Shown here one piece after another: positions 1 through 11,757 of a stretch of DNA of 64,000 nucleotides (positions are counted from its first letter, which is position 1; each line of letters begins with the position of its first letter). Source of the DNA: Lumbricus terrestris. Lineage: Eukaryota > Annelida > Clitellata > Crassiclitellata > Lumbricidae. The notes beneath the pieces were generated by a model. It was not told the DNA's origin, made no database searches, and saw only the letters and a list, made by a program, of their open reading frames with translations. The position numbers and the translations under genes are program-made. The stretch lies in the NCBI GenBank assembly GCA_949752735.1, contig OX457036.1:83798991-83862990 (forward strand), in the 5' to 3' direction.

Positions 1-667
1 TCAACCGGTGTGTTGCGACACACTAGTGTGTCGCGAAGCGACCGGCGGTGTGTCGCGTAAAAATGGTGAGTCGCTGGTGTGTCGCAAAGAATTGGTGTGT
101 CGCCAATCCTCACACCATACAATCGTCGTTCTTGCATTACACTGACATGTTCATTGTTCACTTTAGCAGTTTCGCAGGCGTAGGCTGTGAGGATATAATC
201 GTAGGACTTCATTATCTAATCCATTTGATCGCAATCAGTAGCAACCACATTGAACCACAATGTGTGCCTTATAAGCCCACATGCACTCCCTATGTACATG
301 TATGCATATACATAACATAGAATACAGTGGCCTATAAGACGTTGGCAAGCGCACTGAATAAAATTTTACCCAATGCTATAACCTTCGAAAATAATGGGAG
401 AAATTATCATAAAGGAACAGAAATTTTGCTATTCTAAAATTAATGACGTGGAATGGTTGCAAGTTTAGGTGTGTCGCGCGCGAAAAAAGGTTGAGTACCT
501 CTGACCTAGGCTAATGATAAACATGCGCAGATAGGCCTACGTTGGTTTACCTGCTGATAAACATCGGATTTAGCTCATTTAAATGCCCTAGCAGCATTGC
601 AAAGATCAATACCATAAATGTTTTATAAATGTTTTAACTTATACATCTAATAAATTTTACATCACAG

Positions 668-779
668 CATCGAGTAATACAAATGGTGAGAAGACGGCTA
701 CAATAATTGGAGCGGTCGTTGGATCTGTCTGCGGTGTATTGGTCATTCTGGCCATCATCATAGCAGTAGTTTGCTATCG
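668..779 (+). CDS. Gene A exon: transmembrane segment
   Basis: A 112-bp exon follows an ATCACAG acceptor and ends at a GTGAGT donor. It enters in phase 1 and leaves in phase 2. It encodes a short Ser/Asn/Gly-rich stalk (SSNTNGEKT) and about 24 hydrophobic residues beginning IIGAVVG and ending AVVCY, then Arg. The matching exon in gene B/C has the same phases and a similar hydrophobic run. Confidence 0.82.
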
Positions 780-1304
780 GTGAGTCAACATTTTCATCGA
801 AATATATAATATTATGGAATAATTGTCTTTTAACCGTATTTTAATCGATGCGATTGGCAAAATTTTGAAACTGACAGAAAATCTAATTAAATGCTATGTG
901 CTACCATGGTTAGGTGGTAAGGACAATGTAATGTAATGTAATGAAGACAATTTATATGGCGCCATAACACAGCCATGCTGCTAGAAGACTTTTAACATAG
1001 TCGCCAAATGTTTGGATTCAAATTTCCTGCGGTGCCCTGTTTTAATGCATCAAGAAGCAGCTTAAGTGGGAAAGTATTTAACTTTCAGTAAATGTAGGCT
1101 ATAGGGGCCTATGTGTTGTTTCATCAATCCACGTTTTATATTAGCAAGAACTATTTTTCATAAATCCAGTTTCCAATTGAACAACAATATTTTAATCGAT
1201 CCAATTTCTAATGAAGCAAGGATTATTTCCAACAATCCAACGTCTATTTGAGCAGCAATTTATTCCACCAATCCAAGTAAGCGAATTTATGTACCGGTTT
1301 TAAC

Positions 1305-1500
1305 TGGCCTAGGCTAATGATAAACATGCGCAGATAGGTAAACATCGTATTTAACTCACTTAAATGCCGTAGTAACATTGCAAAGATCGATGCCATACAA
1401 TTTATAAAAATGTTTTAACTTAGCCTATACATCTAATACATTTTTGCATCACAGCAGCGAGTAATACAAATGGTAAAAATGGTGAGGAGACCATAAAACC
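1305..1500 (+). pseudogene. Partial duplicate of the gene A TM exon and its upstream intron
   Basis: Bases 1305-1485 repeat about 515-690 closely, including the ATCACAG acceptor and the stalk codons SSNTNG. The hydrophobic codons never follow: after an ACC ATA AAA CCC stretch the similarity ends and LINE-like sequence begins. It could be a remnant exon or a cryptic splice target, and it cannot supply a TM helix. Confidence 0.7.
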
Positions 1501-1742
1501 CTCAGAAATGAGGATGGACAGCATCATCATCATTGACCGAAGCCTCCTGCCATCTATAGGTCTATGCCAACATTATTTTCTGCTCTCATCCCGGGTTCAT
1601 TCTCTTTTTACAAGATAGGCTACTCTTTCTCGTATCGCCGTACCTATGCTCGCACTAACACGCACTCTTTTCTATTAAATCTACTGCGATCACCACTTTT
1701 GAAAAAATTCAAAGGGAAATACGATTGCGCCCTAGTGTTAGG

Positions 1743-2186
1743 GCTTTTAAGAAAAAATTTAGAGCCTTTCTAACAGAAGGTAACTAATAAAGGTAAAGTA
1801 CTGTTCGTTCATTGTAATTTGTATGCATTGCAGTAGGTCTCTGTTCGGTAGTTATAAGCTTTTGCTCTTTTTTCCTTTCCATAATTGTTTATGACTCAAC
1901 AGCGTTGAGCTTTTCAGTTTACATTTATTTTGTTGTGTTTTCTCCTCCGTCTTTTAGCATAAGTTGCTTGATTGTGCTTTGTCACTTTTGTCAATCACTA
2001 TGTTGATTTTGCAAGATTTCGTCATGGCCACCTCACATCGTCAACTCAATATATTAGTTGGTGTCCCTAGACAGCGAGATTATTTCATCCCTTTAGGACC
2101 TCCCTTTTTAACCAATGAGCAAGATGTGTAAACCTGTCATGTATAATTTGGTTGCAAATAAAATATTTGATTGATTGATTGATTGA
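1743..2186 (+). mobile_element. 3' end of a CR1/L2-like LINE
   Basis: Codons at 1743-1787 read AFKKKFRAFLTEGN then stop, the usual C-terminal style of CR1/L2/Rex-type reverse transcriptase ORFs. A roughly 380-bp 3' UTR follows and ends in a (TGAT)n tail at 2167-2186, as these LINEs do. The copy is strongly 5'-truncated. The 5' edge is not resolved and may reach about 1490, against the duplicated TM exon. Confidence 0.65.
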
Positions 2187-2522
2187 AGTTCTATTTAAGC
2201 AATAATATTTACATCAATCCAACTTCTATTGGAAAAAATTATTTCATCAATCCAACTTCATATCAAGCAACAGTAGACTATTATCGCTAGTCCAACTTAT
2301 AGGTAAGTCCACCCCGAATTTGTCCGTCCCGTTTACCTGATTAGCCTACTTTGCGGTCTGGATTCAGGATTAGGTCTTGTCTATGTGTGAAAAACTGTGC
2401 AACCAAGATTACGAAGTAGGCCTATATGCAGACCAATGCCTTCTCTTTTTAATTATAGGCAGACGATAGCTATCAATAACATTTTACATTAGCACATGTC
2501 AAATGCTTTGTTTTATTTTCAG

Positions 2523-2551
2523 ACGAAAACGGTGCAAAACACCTCCCACAG
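2523..2551 (+). CDS. Gene A exon: juxtamembrane micro-exon
   Basis: A 29-bp exon lies between TTTTCAG and GTTTGA. Joined to the TM exon it completes an Arg codon and reads RRKRCKTPPT, a basic stop-transfer sequence just inside the membrane. The equivalent exon 53858-53886 in gene B/C is the same length and encodes the same residues, which supports so small an exon. Confidence 0.8.
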
Positions 2552-3204
2552 GTTTGAAATCCCTGCACTAATACCTTGAACACGTCATTAAGACATAAAA
2601 TTCTGCTGTGATTCAGCCTAAGCTTAGGGCCTATATATCTTGTTCATGAGTTCTGGTAATTTAAATTAGATAGGTTTTTCTTTTCTGAACGCATGGAATG
2701 TGCACTGCATGTGGAGCTGAAACTTCGACACAAATTTCTACCCTGACTGGGATGCAGGCATATAAGCCTAGACTTTATTTTTATACTCTTTTACGACCCC
2801 ACATAAAGCGCTGAATGAACTAAATACGAAGTCTTCAGATATAGGGGCCTAGTGCTTATTGGATTAGCCAGTAGTGGACTGAGTTCTAAGAATGAACCCG
2901 ATTCAGCTGTCTAAAATATTCTCTACTAGTCTTTAGCAGAGCAGATTTCGTTTGCAATACCGTGAATGTCTAAAGCGGAAACAGAGAAATGGAATAAACC
3001 TCCTTTCACTTCTTTTGCAATAGGGCTCTTGTTTTACTTACTCTTTTGAGCCAAAACCTTTCAGGACTTCACTAATTTCCTTGTTTGTTGAACGATTGCT
3101 TTTTTCTGAATTTAGGCATAGGCCTAATTAAAATCTAATGCTTGGCTGCTATCGAAAACCGCCCCTTCATCAATGCTAAATTTTATTATGAAATGACATT
3201 GTAG

Positions 3205-3344
3205 AAGTTTCGAGCAGTCAACCGAATGTGCAAGGAACCGAACCCGAACTACAATATACCTCACTTGCCCAGAGAAGCGATCAACCGAACACTGACTACG
3301 ACCAATTAGACGTCAACGCTTACGAGGAGGTGGACAGCCAATAA
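3205..3344 (+). CDS. Gene A terminal exon: cytoplasmic tail with tyrosine motifs
   Basis: After a TTGTAG acceptor the exon encodes about 45 residues and stops at TAA (3342-3344). Visible motifs are LQYTSL (matches the ITIM pattern [ILVS]xYxx[ILV]), TDYDQL and NAYEEV, each a candidate phospho-tyrosine docking site. The paralogous exon 54525-54679 continues for five more residues: gene A has TAA where gene B/C has GAG, so gene A has gained an earlier stop. The signalling role is inference from motifs. Confidence 0.85.
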
Positions 3345-3631
3345 CAACGAGAATCTTAAAATTCAGAATGAACCAAAATAATCGCTAGTGACACCTGCTG
3401 GCAATTAAACGCGATGCTGTTTATTAGATTAATTTATCTTCTGCGTTATATTATGCGTCACTGAGCACGTGAACAGCGAAACTTTCATGCAGCACTGTGC
3501 AGGATTTAGGTCTTTCGGCTGTAGGATGATATCCTCTGGAGAGTAGACATCTGACAAAATGCCCTATTTTGCATGCGACATATTCCACTGGATATTCACC
3601 CTCTGTGCAATTAGATTTTTTGTGAATTCTA

Positions 3632-3692
3632 CTGGGAAAGCTTATTGTTGTCCTGTTTTTGTTCGCTGTGTCAACTTGTTACTGCCGTCACG
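3632..3692 (+). CDS. Candidate signal-peptide exon of gene B/C (no ATG seen)
   Basis: The frame from CTG at 3632 reads LGKLIVVLFLFAVSTCYCRH and then splits a Gly codon at a GTAAAG donor in phase 1, exactly the phase needed to join the first WSC exon at 15127. The sequence has the Lys plus hydrophobic core of a signal peptide. The same exon lies at 54965-55025 before gene D, differing by one synonymous base. No in-frame ATG occurs after the stop at 3623. The start may be CTG or be supplied by an upstream exon, or the match may be chance. It lies only about 290 bp past gene A's stop. Confidence 0.4.
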
Positions 3693-3824
3693 GTAAAGAA
3701 CTGCTACTGTCATTAAAACGTAAACTTAAGACTTGGTGGTGTCATTCAGTTATTGATTTCGAACGCTAGGACTTATTAGTGTCATTTAGGTCTACATTTA
3801 AGACTTGTTAATGCCGTTTACGAC

Positions 3825-4090
3825 CAGTAGCGGCGCCAGAGGAGGCTAAGCCCCCTAAAAAGGGTCATCCGGTTTTTTACATGTAAAAATTAAATAGGCT
3901 ATTTCCATGATGAGCCCCCGTAAAAAGGTCAGAAATTTCGGCGAATGAAAAAAATGGGAAATTTCCATGAGATTTTGGTCAAACGACTAAAAAAGGTAGT
4001 CAGAAATTTTGGCGAATGAAAATGGACAATTTCCTCAGCGAGGATTTTCAGCCCCTCCCCCCAAAAAATTAAATCCTGGCGACGCCACTG
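3825..4090. mobile_element. hAT-type MITE, 266 bp
   Basis: The ends are CAGTAGCGGCGCCAG and CTGGCGACGCCACTG, imperfect inverted repeats starting CAGT. They are flanked by the exact 8-bp duplication TTTACGAC (3817-3824, 4091-4098), the hAT hallmark. The interior contains two copies of an 'AAAAAGGTCATC...GAAATTT' motif shared with MITEs at 19447, 20837 and 21301. There is no coding capacity. Confidence 0.88.
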
Positions 4091-4098
4091 TTTACGAC

Positions 4099-5685
4099 TT
4101 AGGTTGCAGCCTTGTTAGCGTCGTTCCCATTTAAAATTGTATTTACAATGAACGACAGCCACGATGAGCTTTGGGCGACTAATGTAAATAAGCTAATAAT
4201 CTTATAGATGTTCCAAATGTTTAGTTTTAATGACTGAATTACTGAACACACGTTAACATATTCTTATAGATGTTTTGGCTGTATATAGGCCTTTAGCCTA
4301 CGCTTGCTTGCGACTGCGTCCTTGAGGAGCAAAGGCCAAGACTTCACTTGATTAGCTATTCAGCTCAAATGTGCATTTGTTTTATGACCGAGATCACATA
4401 ATGTAACCATGGACTCGAACACACACTGTTACGGGTTTCAGAATACTTGCTGGATAGTCCCGCACTCTATTTGAGAAAAAGGCGAGTCTTTAAATTCGTT
4501 CTAGACTTTCTAATGTGGTCTGATCTATACGTCAAGTTTCTGCCTGTGAAGAATGTCATCTCCTTGCAAACGAATACTCAGGCAGCAACTTCTAACATAA
4601 TATGATAATATTATTATGTGAGAACTACTGTGGTGTTGAGATTCGTAAGTTGTGGGATAATGTTGCTCATCGTAACTTCTTTTCGTAAACTCCTTGTTCA
4701 GGAACTCCTAACACAGTGTCACTACCATCTGTAGGCTACAGCGCATGGATGGGAGCACGTCGGTGTGTTTGCATGACTGCGTGAGCTAGTCAGAGGTTAC
4801 TCTTCTAGTTATCCAGAATTACTTTGGCCTATTCAGAGATTGATGATTTCGTTGTACTCACATCGCTTTTGAGGAATTAGAAGGCGTTGTGGTGTTTTCT
4901 GTGTAGCTACATGCACTCATATAATTTAGCGTTAGTTTATGTCGCCACAAAGAAGTAGGCAACTCAGGTTTTACTTTAGGAATGCTTACTGAAAAATATT
5001 GTTCTAAATTTTAAAAGAACTGAAAATTGCTAGAAAAATTAAGAATTACGGTACATTAAAGGATTCAAGAGGATAAAATCATAAAGAACTATGTATACAG
5101 CTAAGAAAATATTTTGATCAAAGTTTTAACAGACCTGAATAGCTAACGTAAGTGTTTCGTGTGCTTTTTGTAGGTAGGCCTATAGGCCTACATCTAGGTT
5201 CCTCTTGTATTGATAGCCAGACTAAACCCCTCAAACATGCAGTTCATCTGGGTTGGAGGTTGAGGGTAGATAGGCATATAGCCTATCTAGGAGTCGATAT
5301 GCTAAATCTACAGCATAACTTTCCTGGCTTTATCTCAGCTACCACTGTGCGGGATTTGGGTATGACCCTGTACCCCGCAATTTACCATTTTCAGAACACG
5401 CGAGGAATTAACGTGACTGGGCTCATTGGCGGCATACTAAAGTTCAGGGCTTTCTGAGCGAAGTAGACAATTAGTCGACAAGTTTTAAACGAACGTTAAT
5501 ATTAGCTCAAATATGAGAGAGTATTCAAGAGTAGACGCAGCAAAATTTGTAATTTCGTAGACAGTATAAAAACAGTAGGCTATTGCGTTGCCAAATAACA
5601 CTGACTTAGCCTACACCCTTTGCTTATCATCGATGGCCCTCAAAGCAACTATGAAATTAAGCAATAAATTTCTGAAACAATCGAT
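4099..5685. other. Spacer or intron without recognisable genes
   Basis: AT-rich unique-looking sequence with frequent AGGCCTA words. An open stretch at 5152-5457 starts at GTG and resembles nothing I know. No splice-framed domain, SINE or TE end was recognised here. Confidence 0.5.
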
Positions 5686-5803
5686 ATATAATAATAATGA
5701 TGATGATAATAATAATAATAATAATTATAGTAATAATACTCATTGTAGCAGGTCTAATTATAATACTTATGATAATAATAATTTATTATATATTTAATGT
5801 AAA

Positions 5804-5840
<37 letters not shown>

Positions 5841-5884
5841 GTTGTTGTTGTTATTATTATTATTATTGTTATTATTATTATTAC

Positions 5885-5921
<37 letters not shown>

Positions 5922-5941
5922 ATTATAGCAATATTATTAAT
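5686..5941. repeat. (GAT)/(AAT)/(ATT) microsatellite block
   Basis: Runs of AAT and GAT to about 5720 are followed by long ATT runs with a GTT interruption (about 5805-5930). AAT followed by ATT makes the block partly self-complementary. Long ORFs here are repeat artefacts. Confidence 0.95.
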
Positions 5942-7211
5942 AAGGAGAAGAATGAGCAGAAGAAGAATAAGAAATTTGTAACCAGAATGGACCAATATAG
6001 GCCTATAGTGCACAGGCCTAGTTAAATAGATATGGCGCTGTAACATATTAAAAATCAAATCTCGTTGTATCCGTTTCACTGCGGAATGTGAACACAGTTT
6101 TTTTTGTTTCATTTGCTTAATTCGTATTCTAAATGAAGTCAGGTTTGGTTGCAGATGGCTCTTGCTCTCCGAATCCGTGCACTGTGGGCCAAACGTTTTG
6201 CGCTCCCTTTCTTGTAGATCCTCACGGCAGAGCCTCTTCGAATAAAATAGTTTGGCATACAGTATATGTATGCAGGTGAGTACATTGATGTATTAATTGC
6301 TGCCCGGTCATACCCAAAGCAGGAAAGTTGATAATATACATAGACCCATCAACTAGAAAAAATAATTATAGATAATAAATTATGAGAGATTACGCCTTTA
6401 AATAAGTGCAATTGTGTTATTGATAACGTTCTGAATCAATTTTTTAACAGTAAGCGACAACTAAAACCTCGTTTATGTAGGCTAAGCACCAAGAATCTTT
6501 AATCAGATTCAAAATTGTCCGTCGGTTTGTCTGTTTGTTAGACCAACTATCTCTATCTTTCTTCCTGCTTTGCTTTTCTCTGCCTATCCGCCGACAACAC
6601 TCTGTAAGTCTGATCATAAGTATGTACTCTTGATCCCCCTGTGGACATAGATTAGGCTACACCAATAAACAGATTCCACTACTCTGCGACTCTCTCAGTC
6701 GACAACAGGAGAGCTCTTTCCTTTCCTCTCCAGAAACAAAGATTTCTGTGGATTGGTCTAATTTTAAGTTTATGCTTTTTGAACATCAGTCTAAATTAAA
6801 TTAGGCTGATCATGGGTTGACACCGATTTGTGTAGATTCCTTCAACGGAACAATCGTTTAACGCGTAGCAGTCAGAGTCAAGTTAGTCAACAATCATGAA
6901 ATATTGTTAGTCTTGTAAATGACTTTATTTCCTGTGTTTATATTTAGTGGTAGAGACCGTCAAGTGAGTTGAGGTCACAGACGAACGTTTTTGTCCGGCG
7001 TCTGGTTGGAAATCTGATCAATTTTATCAGGATGATCAAATTGTAATCTCCAAAGACAATCGAAAATAGAATGACCATTTTAACCTAACCTAGGCTTACA
7101 TAATTATAATTAAAGTCCTTCACACTCGCTATTTTTTGTTCTGATTAGATGATCAACAGAACTGTTATTTCGCAGAGAATAAATTTTGTGTCAGGTTTAG
7201 TGCTATTAGGC
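5942..7211. other. Spacer or intron without recognisable features
   Basis: No conserved exon, RNA gene or TE terminus recognised. AT-rich with scattered AGGCCTA motifs. Confidence 0.45.
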
Positions 7212-7215
7212 CTAT

Positions 7216-8329
7216 TGTGGCGGACCCGGGGGTTCGAACTTTGACACCAGGATGACTTTGCCCCCCGGACCGTTCACTCTAGTGGTAAGGCAGGGTACGG
7301 CTCCTAATGGTCTATTAGAAGACTTGAAGAAATGAACAAATTTATTACGAAATAAACTGAAATAATCCTTTAGGTAAGTTCAATCGCAATATTTCACTGT
7401 TCTAACATAACGTCCGCTAATCGAATGCCGCAGTCTGAAACACAATACTTCGAACCGCAACCGAGTGTCAAAGTGTCCGCAGCAATACAGTTCTACAAGT
7501 TCTTTCACTATTCTCAACACAATGTCCGCTTATCGAATTACTTCATACCGCAACCAAATGTCAACTGAAGTGTCTTTTGCGATACAGTTCCGCAAGTCGG
7601 AGCGACGACAATGTTCTTCACGATAACTGACTGACTACAGTTCGCCGAGTGACTGAGCGGACGGTGTCGGAGTCCGCTGGCTGACGGTGATCGAGGGAGT
7701 CCGCTGACTGAGCCGCCGACGTGACTGTGCTTGCGACTCACTGACTGGCCGACGTTCGACTGACCGATGAGACGACTGACGCTTGACTGACCTTCGACCG
7801 ACTGCACTCACCCGTCACTTGCTTGCCGTCACTTTCTTGCCGACTGTACTGTCTTTCACTGTCTCTCGTTGTTGACTGTTGACTGCCGGCTCCTTATATA
7901 GCCGACCAAGCTCGGAGGGAAAAAAGGGAACATCAAGGGTACAAAGAGAACATGAGGAAACATCGAGGGAACACGAGGGAACATCAAGAAAACATCAAGG
8001 GAACATGAGGGAACATAGGGACATCAAGGGAACATAGGGAACATGTGTAACATAGGAAACACGAGGGAACATAAGAGAACATAGGGAACATGAGGGAACA
8101 TCAAGGGAACATGAGGGAACACGAGGGAACACGAGGGAAAACAAGGGAATATAGGGAACCTCAAGGGAACATAGGGAACATAACAGAACACCAAGGGGAC
8201 ATAGGGAACATAAGGGAACATACATGTATAGAACATTAGGGAATATATAGAACACACGGGAACACAGAGAACATACAAGGAAACGTAGAGGAACAATTTA
8301 AAAAAGAGCGCCCAGTCAGGTCCGCTACA
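7216..8329 (-). mobile_element. Solo LTR, 1114 bp, minus orientation
   Basis: The ends TGTGGCGGACC and GGTCCGCTACA are 11-bp imperfect inverted repeats bounded by TG...CA. The exact 4-bp duplication CTAT flanks it (7212-7215, 8330-8333). Read on the minus strand it has U3-R-U5 order: a repeat array (about 8300-7915), a TATATAAG box at about 7900-7893 and an AATAAA at 7346-7341. No internal gag/pol region adjoins it, so it is a recombined solo LTR. Confidence 0.8.
7915..8296. repeat. GGGAACAT-type minisatellite inside the LTR U3
   Basis: Several dozen degenerate 8-12 bp units of GGGAACAT with variants (AGGGAACACGA, CAAGGGAACATA) run without a break. They account for the Cys/Phe/Pro-rich open frames on the minus strand, which are not genes. 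The array sits just upstream of the LTR's TATA box. Confidence 0.93.
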
Positions 8330-8921
8330 CTATTATTATTTCAATGTAAAAAGGCTATTATAAGTATCGTTATTATTATTATTTTTTGTTTGCTCCAGGG
8401 TATTTAGGATCCCTCAGGGACTTCGCTCTAAACTACTGCTATAAAACCAGCCCTGTATGACCCTACCCTGTTCGTCTGCCTAAAGGCTTGCGAAAGTGCC
8501 TCTGAAAGCTACTGCGTTTTAAACCTCTGTATTTTCAACGAGAGGCGTTGGAATAGAAACTATTATTAAATTATTATTATTATTATTATTATTTTTTATT
8601 TTTTTTTATTTTTATTTTTATTTTTATTTTTTTTTTATTGCCCCGAGGTACTTATGATCCCTCAGGGACTTACACCCTAATGCTAAGATAAAAACATCTG
8701 GAACGGCACCTAGTCGTCGTTGAAATCCAGTGCGGGAAACGAGCCGCGGAATGCCACCGCATTAACTTATTATTATTATTATTATTATTATTATTCCTTT
8801 TAATGTCTTCAACAAACAACAACAGTAACAGAAAGTACAAAAAACTAGGGAAGTAGTGGCTAGTGTTATATCTTCTCAGGAACCAGATCAGCTAAAGTGC
8901 CTCGCTCTAAATTCATCATTC

Positions 8922-8922
<1 letters not shown>
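8330..8922. repeat. Three related repeat units, each ending in (TTA)n
   Basis: A phrase 'GGATCCCTCAGGGACTT' occurs at about 8407, and a near copy 'TGATCCCTCAGGGACTT' at about 8655. A diverged version is at about 8876-8915. Each is followed or preceded by ATT runs (8563-8596, 8768-8796, then the large array). They look like copies of one short interspersed element with a (TAA)n tail, family unknown. Confidence 0.5.
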
Positions 8923-9502
<580 letters not shown>

Positions 9503-9625
9503 TAATAATATTTTCTTTATTGAACAATCCGGTTGACAGACCACAACCGGTTAGATCTACAGTGTACAGTTATGCAATTGAAACCATTCACAAGAACGCA
9601 AATTACAGAAAACATAGGTCTTGAT

Positions 9626-9830
9626 CATAGTTGTTTAAAAGCTTTATTCGTTTCTTATTCTCCGCCCAAAACGTCGTTTTTCGAATTTTTTATTTTTCGC
9701 ATCGTTTCATTCCGTTTTTAAAATTTGTATTTATTTACTGTCTGCTATTATTTTCCTTCATTTTACCTTTTCCTGATATCCTTTACGACGTACGTTTTCG
9801 GCCTACTCTCAGAGATTCAGCTAACAGTTT
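9626..9830 (+). mobile_element. Diverged fragment of the CATAGTTGT-ended hAT-type family
   Basis: It starts CATAGTTGTTTAAAAG and aligns by eye with the complete copy at 15720-16151 through a T-rich stretch ('CCCAAAACGTCGTTTTTCG') and 'TCTCAGAGATTCAGCTAAC'. The right end is missing. Confidence 0.45.
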
Positions 9831-10675
9831 AAAGGAAAGTCTTGAGTTGCGAACAAAAAGAATGAAAAGCGGATTGAGTTGGACAGCAGGTAGACCTAGC
9901 TTAAAAGAGTCGGGCGTGACAAAAGAAAACCCCGCGGTCTATTTAACTGGTATTAAATCATCAGTAACATCACGGTATGAACGATTTCTATTCAAGTAAA
10001 GAACAAGTCCTTCAGGTCAGTTATTGACGGATCGCTCGCAGACGTTATGATGATAAGGCTGAAGCAGAAATTCCAAAACAGTTCTAGTGGGGCTATAATC
10101 CTCGTTCTGTGACTCAGAAGTTCTCATCAACGATATTCGGGCAAAGACGTCCATGATAAACTCCGCTCTTATCGGTCTTTTTTTCGATTCACCTCAACTC
10201 ATCATATCAAGACGTCTTTAGTCACGGGAGATGCTGCAGTTCACAACATACAAAAACATCTGCATGAAGAGACCCTGGACTCCTCTGTATGACATTTGAA
10301 TTTTACAATATTCAATCTCTTTACGTCTGGATACCTTTACGACAGCTGGCTGTGTCGACTGGAAAAGGTAAATTGGGAAACAAAGAACAAAATTAATAGG
10401 CCTAATGGATATGGTATCAGAGCCTTCAGAGATGATTGAGCCAGAAAAACAACGGTGTCATAGGTCTAAAAACAATCCCGCCTATTAACGCTTTATGCTC
10501 TGCAATTATTACTCTGGACAAACGATAGCGTGCATCCCTGGACGCTACTTTCACCATGAAAATTCTCAACTCGAATGGTCCAATTCTCAACTGCTCCTCT
10601 CCCAAATCTTGGATGACTCACCATTTAAATATTTCTCATAGGCCTACATGTTTTTGTGTAGCCTTGGCTGTCTGG
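9831..10675. other. Unassigned spacer
   Basis: An open stretch reading through to 9999 has no recognisable domain. The rest holds nothing I can identify. Confidence 0.4.
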
Positions 10676-10679
10676 GACA

Positions 10680-11757
10680 GCATTTATTTATTTTATTTTT
10701 ATTTATTTTATTTTATTTTTTCCTCAACCAAAACAACACACAAACATGATACAATTATGGCAGTGAATAATACATTAACATGAATTTGGTGAAGAGGGGG
10801 AGACCCAGAAGGGATGTAAAATCCCGCTAATAGGGCCACCCATAATTCATGTAAAATATAAAAGAAAAAACATGACAGAACATTCAATTGCAGGAATAAA
10901 AAAAATGATGAGGAAGAGAGAAAAACAAATTAAGCAATCGACATTTCTGTATATAACGAGAAAAACAACTCTTAACTAATGACTTAACTAAAGACTTAAC
11001 TAAGGGCTTGGCGAAACCACTGAGCAGAAACCTCAACCATTACATATCAGGAAGTGTTTTAAGTAGATAAAGGCGAAGTTTATGCTTAAATAATCTTGTG
11101 TTAGGTAGGGAATGAAGATGTGTAGGGAGAGAGTTCCAACATTGGGGGCCAGTATATTGTATAGAGAATCGACGAGTATTATAATGTGCGTAGGGAAGGT
11201 CATAAACAGTTAATTTTCTAGTTGAATAAAGAGTGGCGATCAGAGGTAAGGTTAAAGAAATCATTAAATACAAGTGGTAATAGGCCATGGTTATAACGGT
11301 ACATAAACTCTCCTATTTGCAAGTGCCTAATTTGATCGATCTTTAATAATCCAAATTCCTTGAAATACAGAGCGGTGTGGGCTCGGCGAGGAATATTAGC
11401 TATAAAACGGATTGCATATTTTTGAAGAGTGACTAGTCTGATAAAATTAGATTTGTAAGTAGACGTCCAAATTAAATTACAGTAGGTTAAATAAGGATAA
11501 ATAAGAGAATAGTATAGCATAGACCGGATAGAGACAGGAATCAGTTTAGATGAGCGAAATAGCACACCAACAGTCTTAGCAATTTTGCTAGAGATATTAT
11601 TGATGTGTTCCTTCCAATTTAGATGCTGGTCAATGTATACGCCCAAAAATTTTGTGGTTGTTACTTGGGTGATAGGAGTCCCTTCAATAAGTAGAATAGG
11701 AAGTTCATTGGGATATTTTTTCTTATGGGATCTGAAGAGGATGTAGCATGAGAACAA
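10680..11757 (-). mobile_element. 3' part of a Jockey/CR1-group LINE, frameshifted
   Basis: On the minus strand, 11757 to about 11218 encodes the post-catalytic part of a non-LTR reverse transcriptase: TTTKFLGVYID, then HINNISSKIAKTVGVL, SLIYPYLTYCNLIW and LQKYAIRFI in the usual order. The frame then shifts and continues at 11288-11040 with RRFSIQYTGPQCWNSLP and LFKHKLRLYLL, the typical C-terminus. A 3' UTR and an A-rich tail follow (T-rich on + at 10680-10720). The 5' part is missing and the copy is dead. It is absent from the paralogous spacer near 55450. Confidence 0.88.

Larger units (their letters stand above)
1130..2305 (+). repeat. Dispersed ~40-bp minisatellite (CATCAATCCAACTTCTATT-like), split by other insertions
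   Basis: Degenerate units containing 'TCAATCCAACTTCTATT' and 'AAGCAACAAT' occur at about 1130-1285 and again at 2196-2305, on either side of the TM duplicate and the LINE tail. The same unit in reverse orientation fills an inverted-repeat element at 41494-42181. Confidence 0.6.
1..3344 (+). other. Gene A: 3' part of a WSC/EGF-type transmembrane receptor gene (partial)
   Basis: Only the last three coding exons lie in the window: 668-779 (TM segment), 2523-2551 (juxtamembrane) and 3205-3344 (cytoplasmic tail with stop). Each is closely similar to exons 52421-52520, 53858-53886 and 54525-54679 of gene B/C, with the same splice phases (1-2, 2-1, 1-stop). The ectodomain is therefore expected to lie left of the window and to carry WSC and EGF modules, by analogy with the paralogue. 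Intron 1 was enlarged by a LINE tail and by a local duplication of the TM exon start. Intact reading frames suggest a functional gene. The extracellular content is inference. Confidence 0.8.

Noticed and set aside
5152..5457. 101-codon open frame starting at GTG
   Set aside because: No ATG, no similarity I recognise, no flanking splice logic. Likely chance.
7995..8296. Cys/Phe/Pro-rich minus-strand ORFs
   Set aside because: They are translations of the GGGAACAT repeat.
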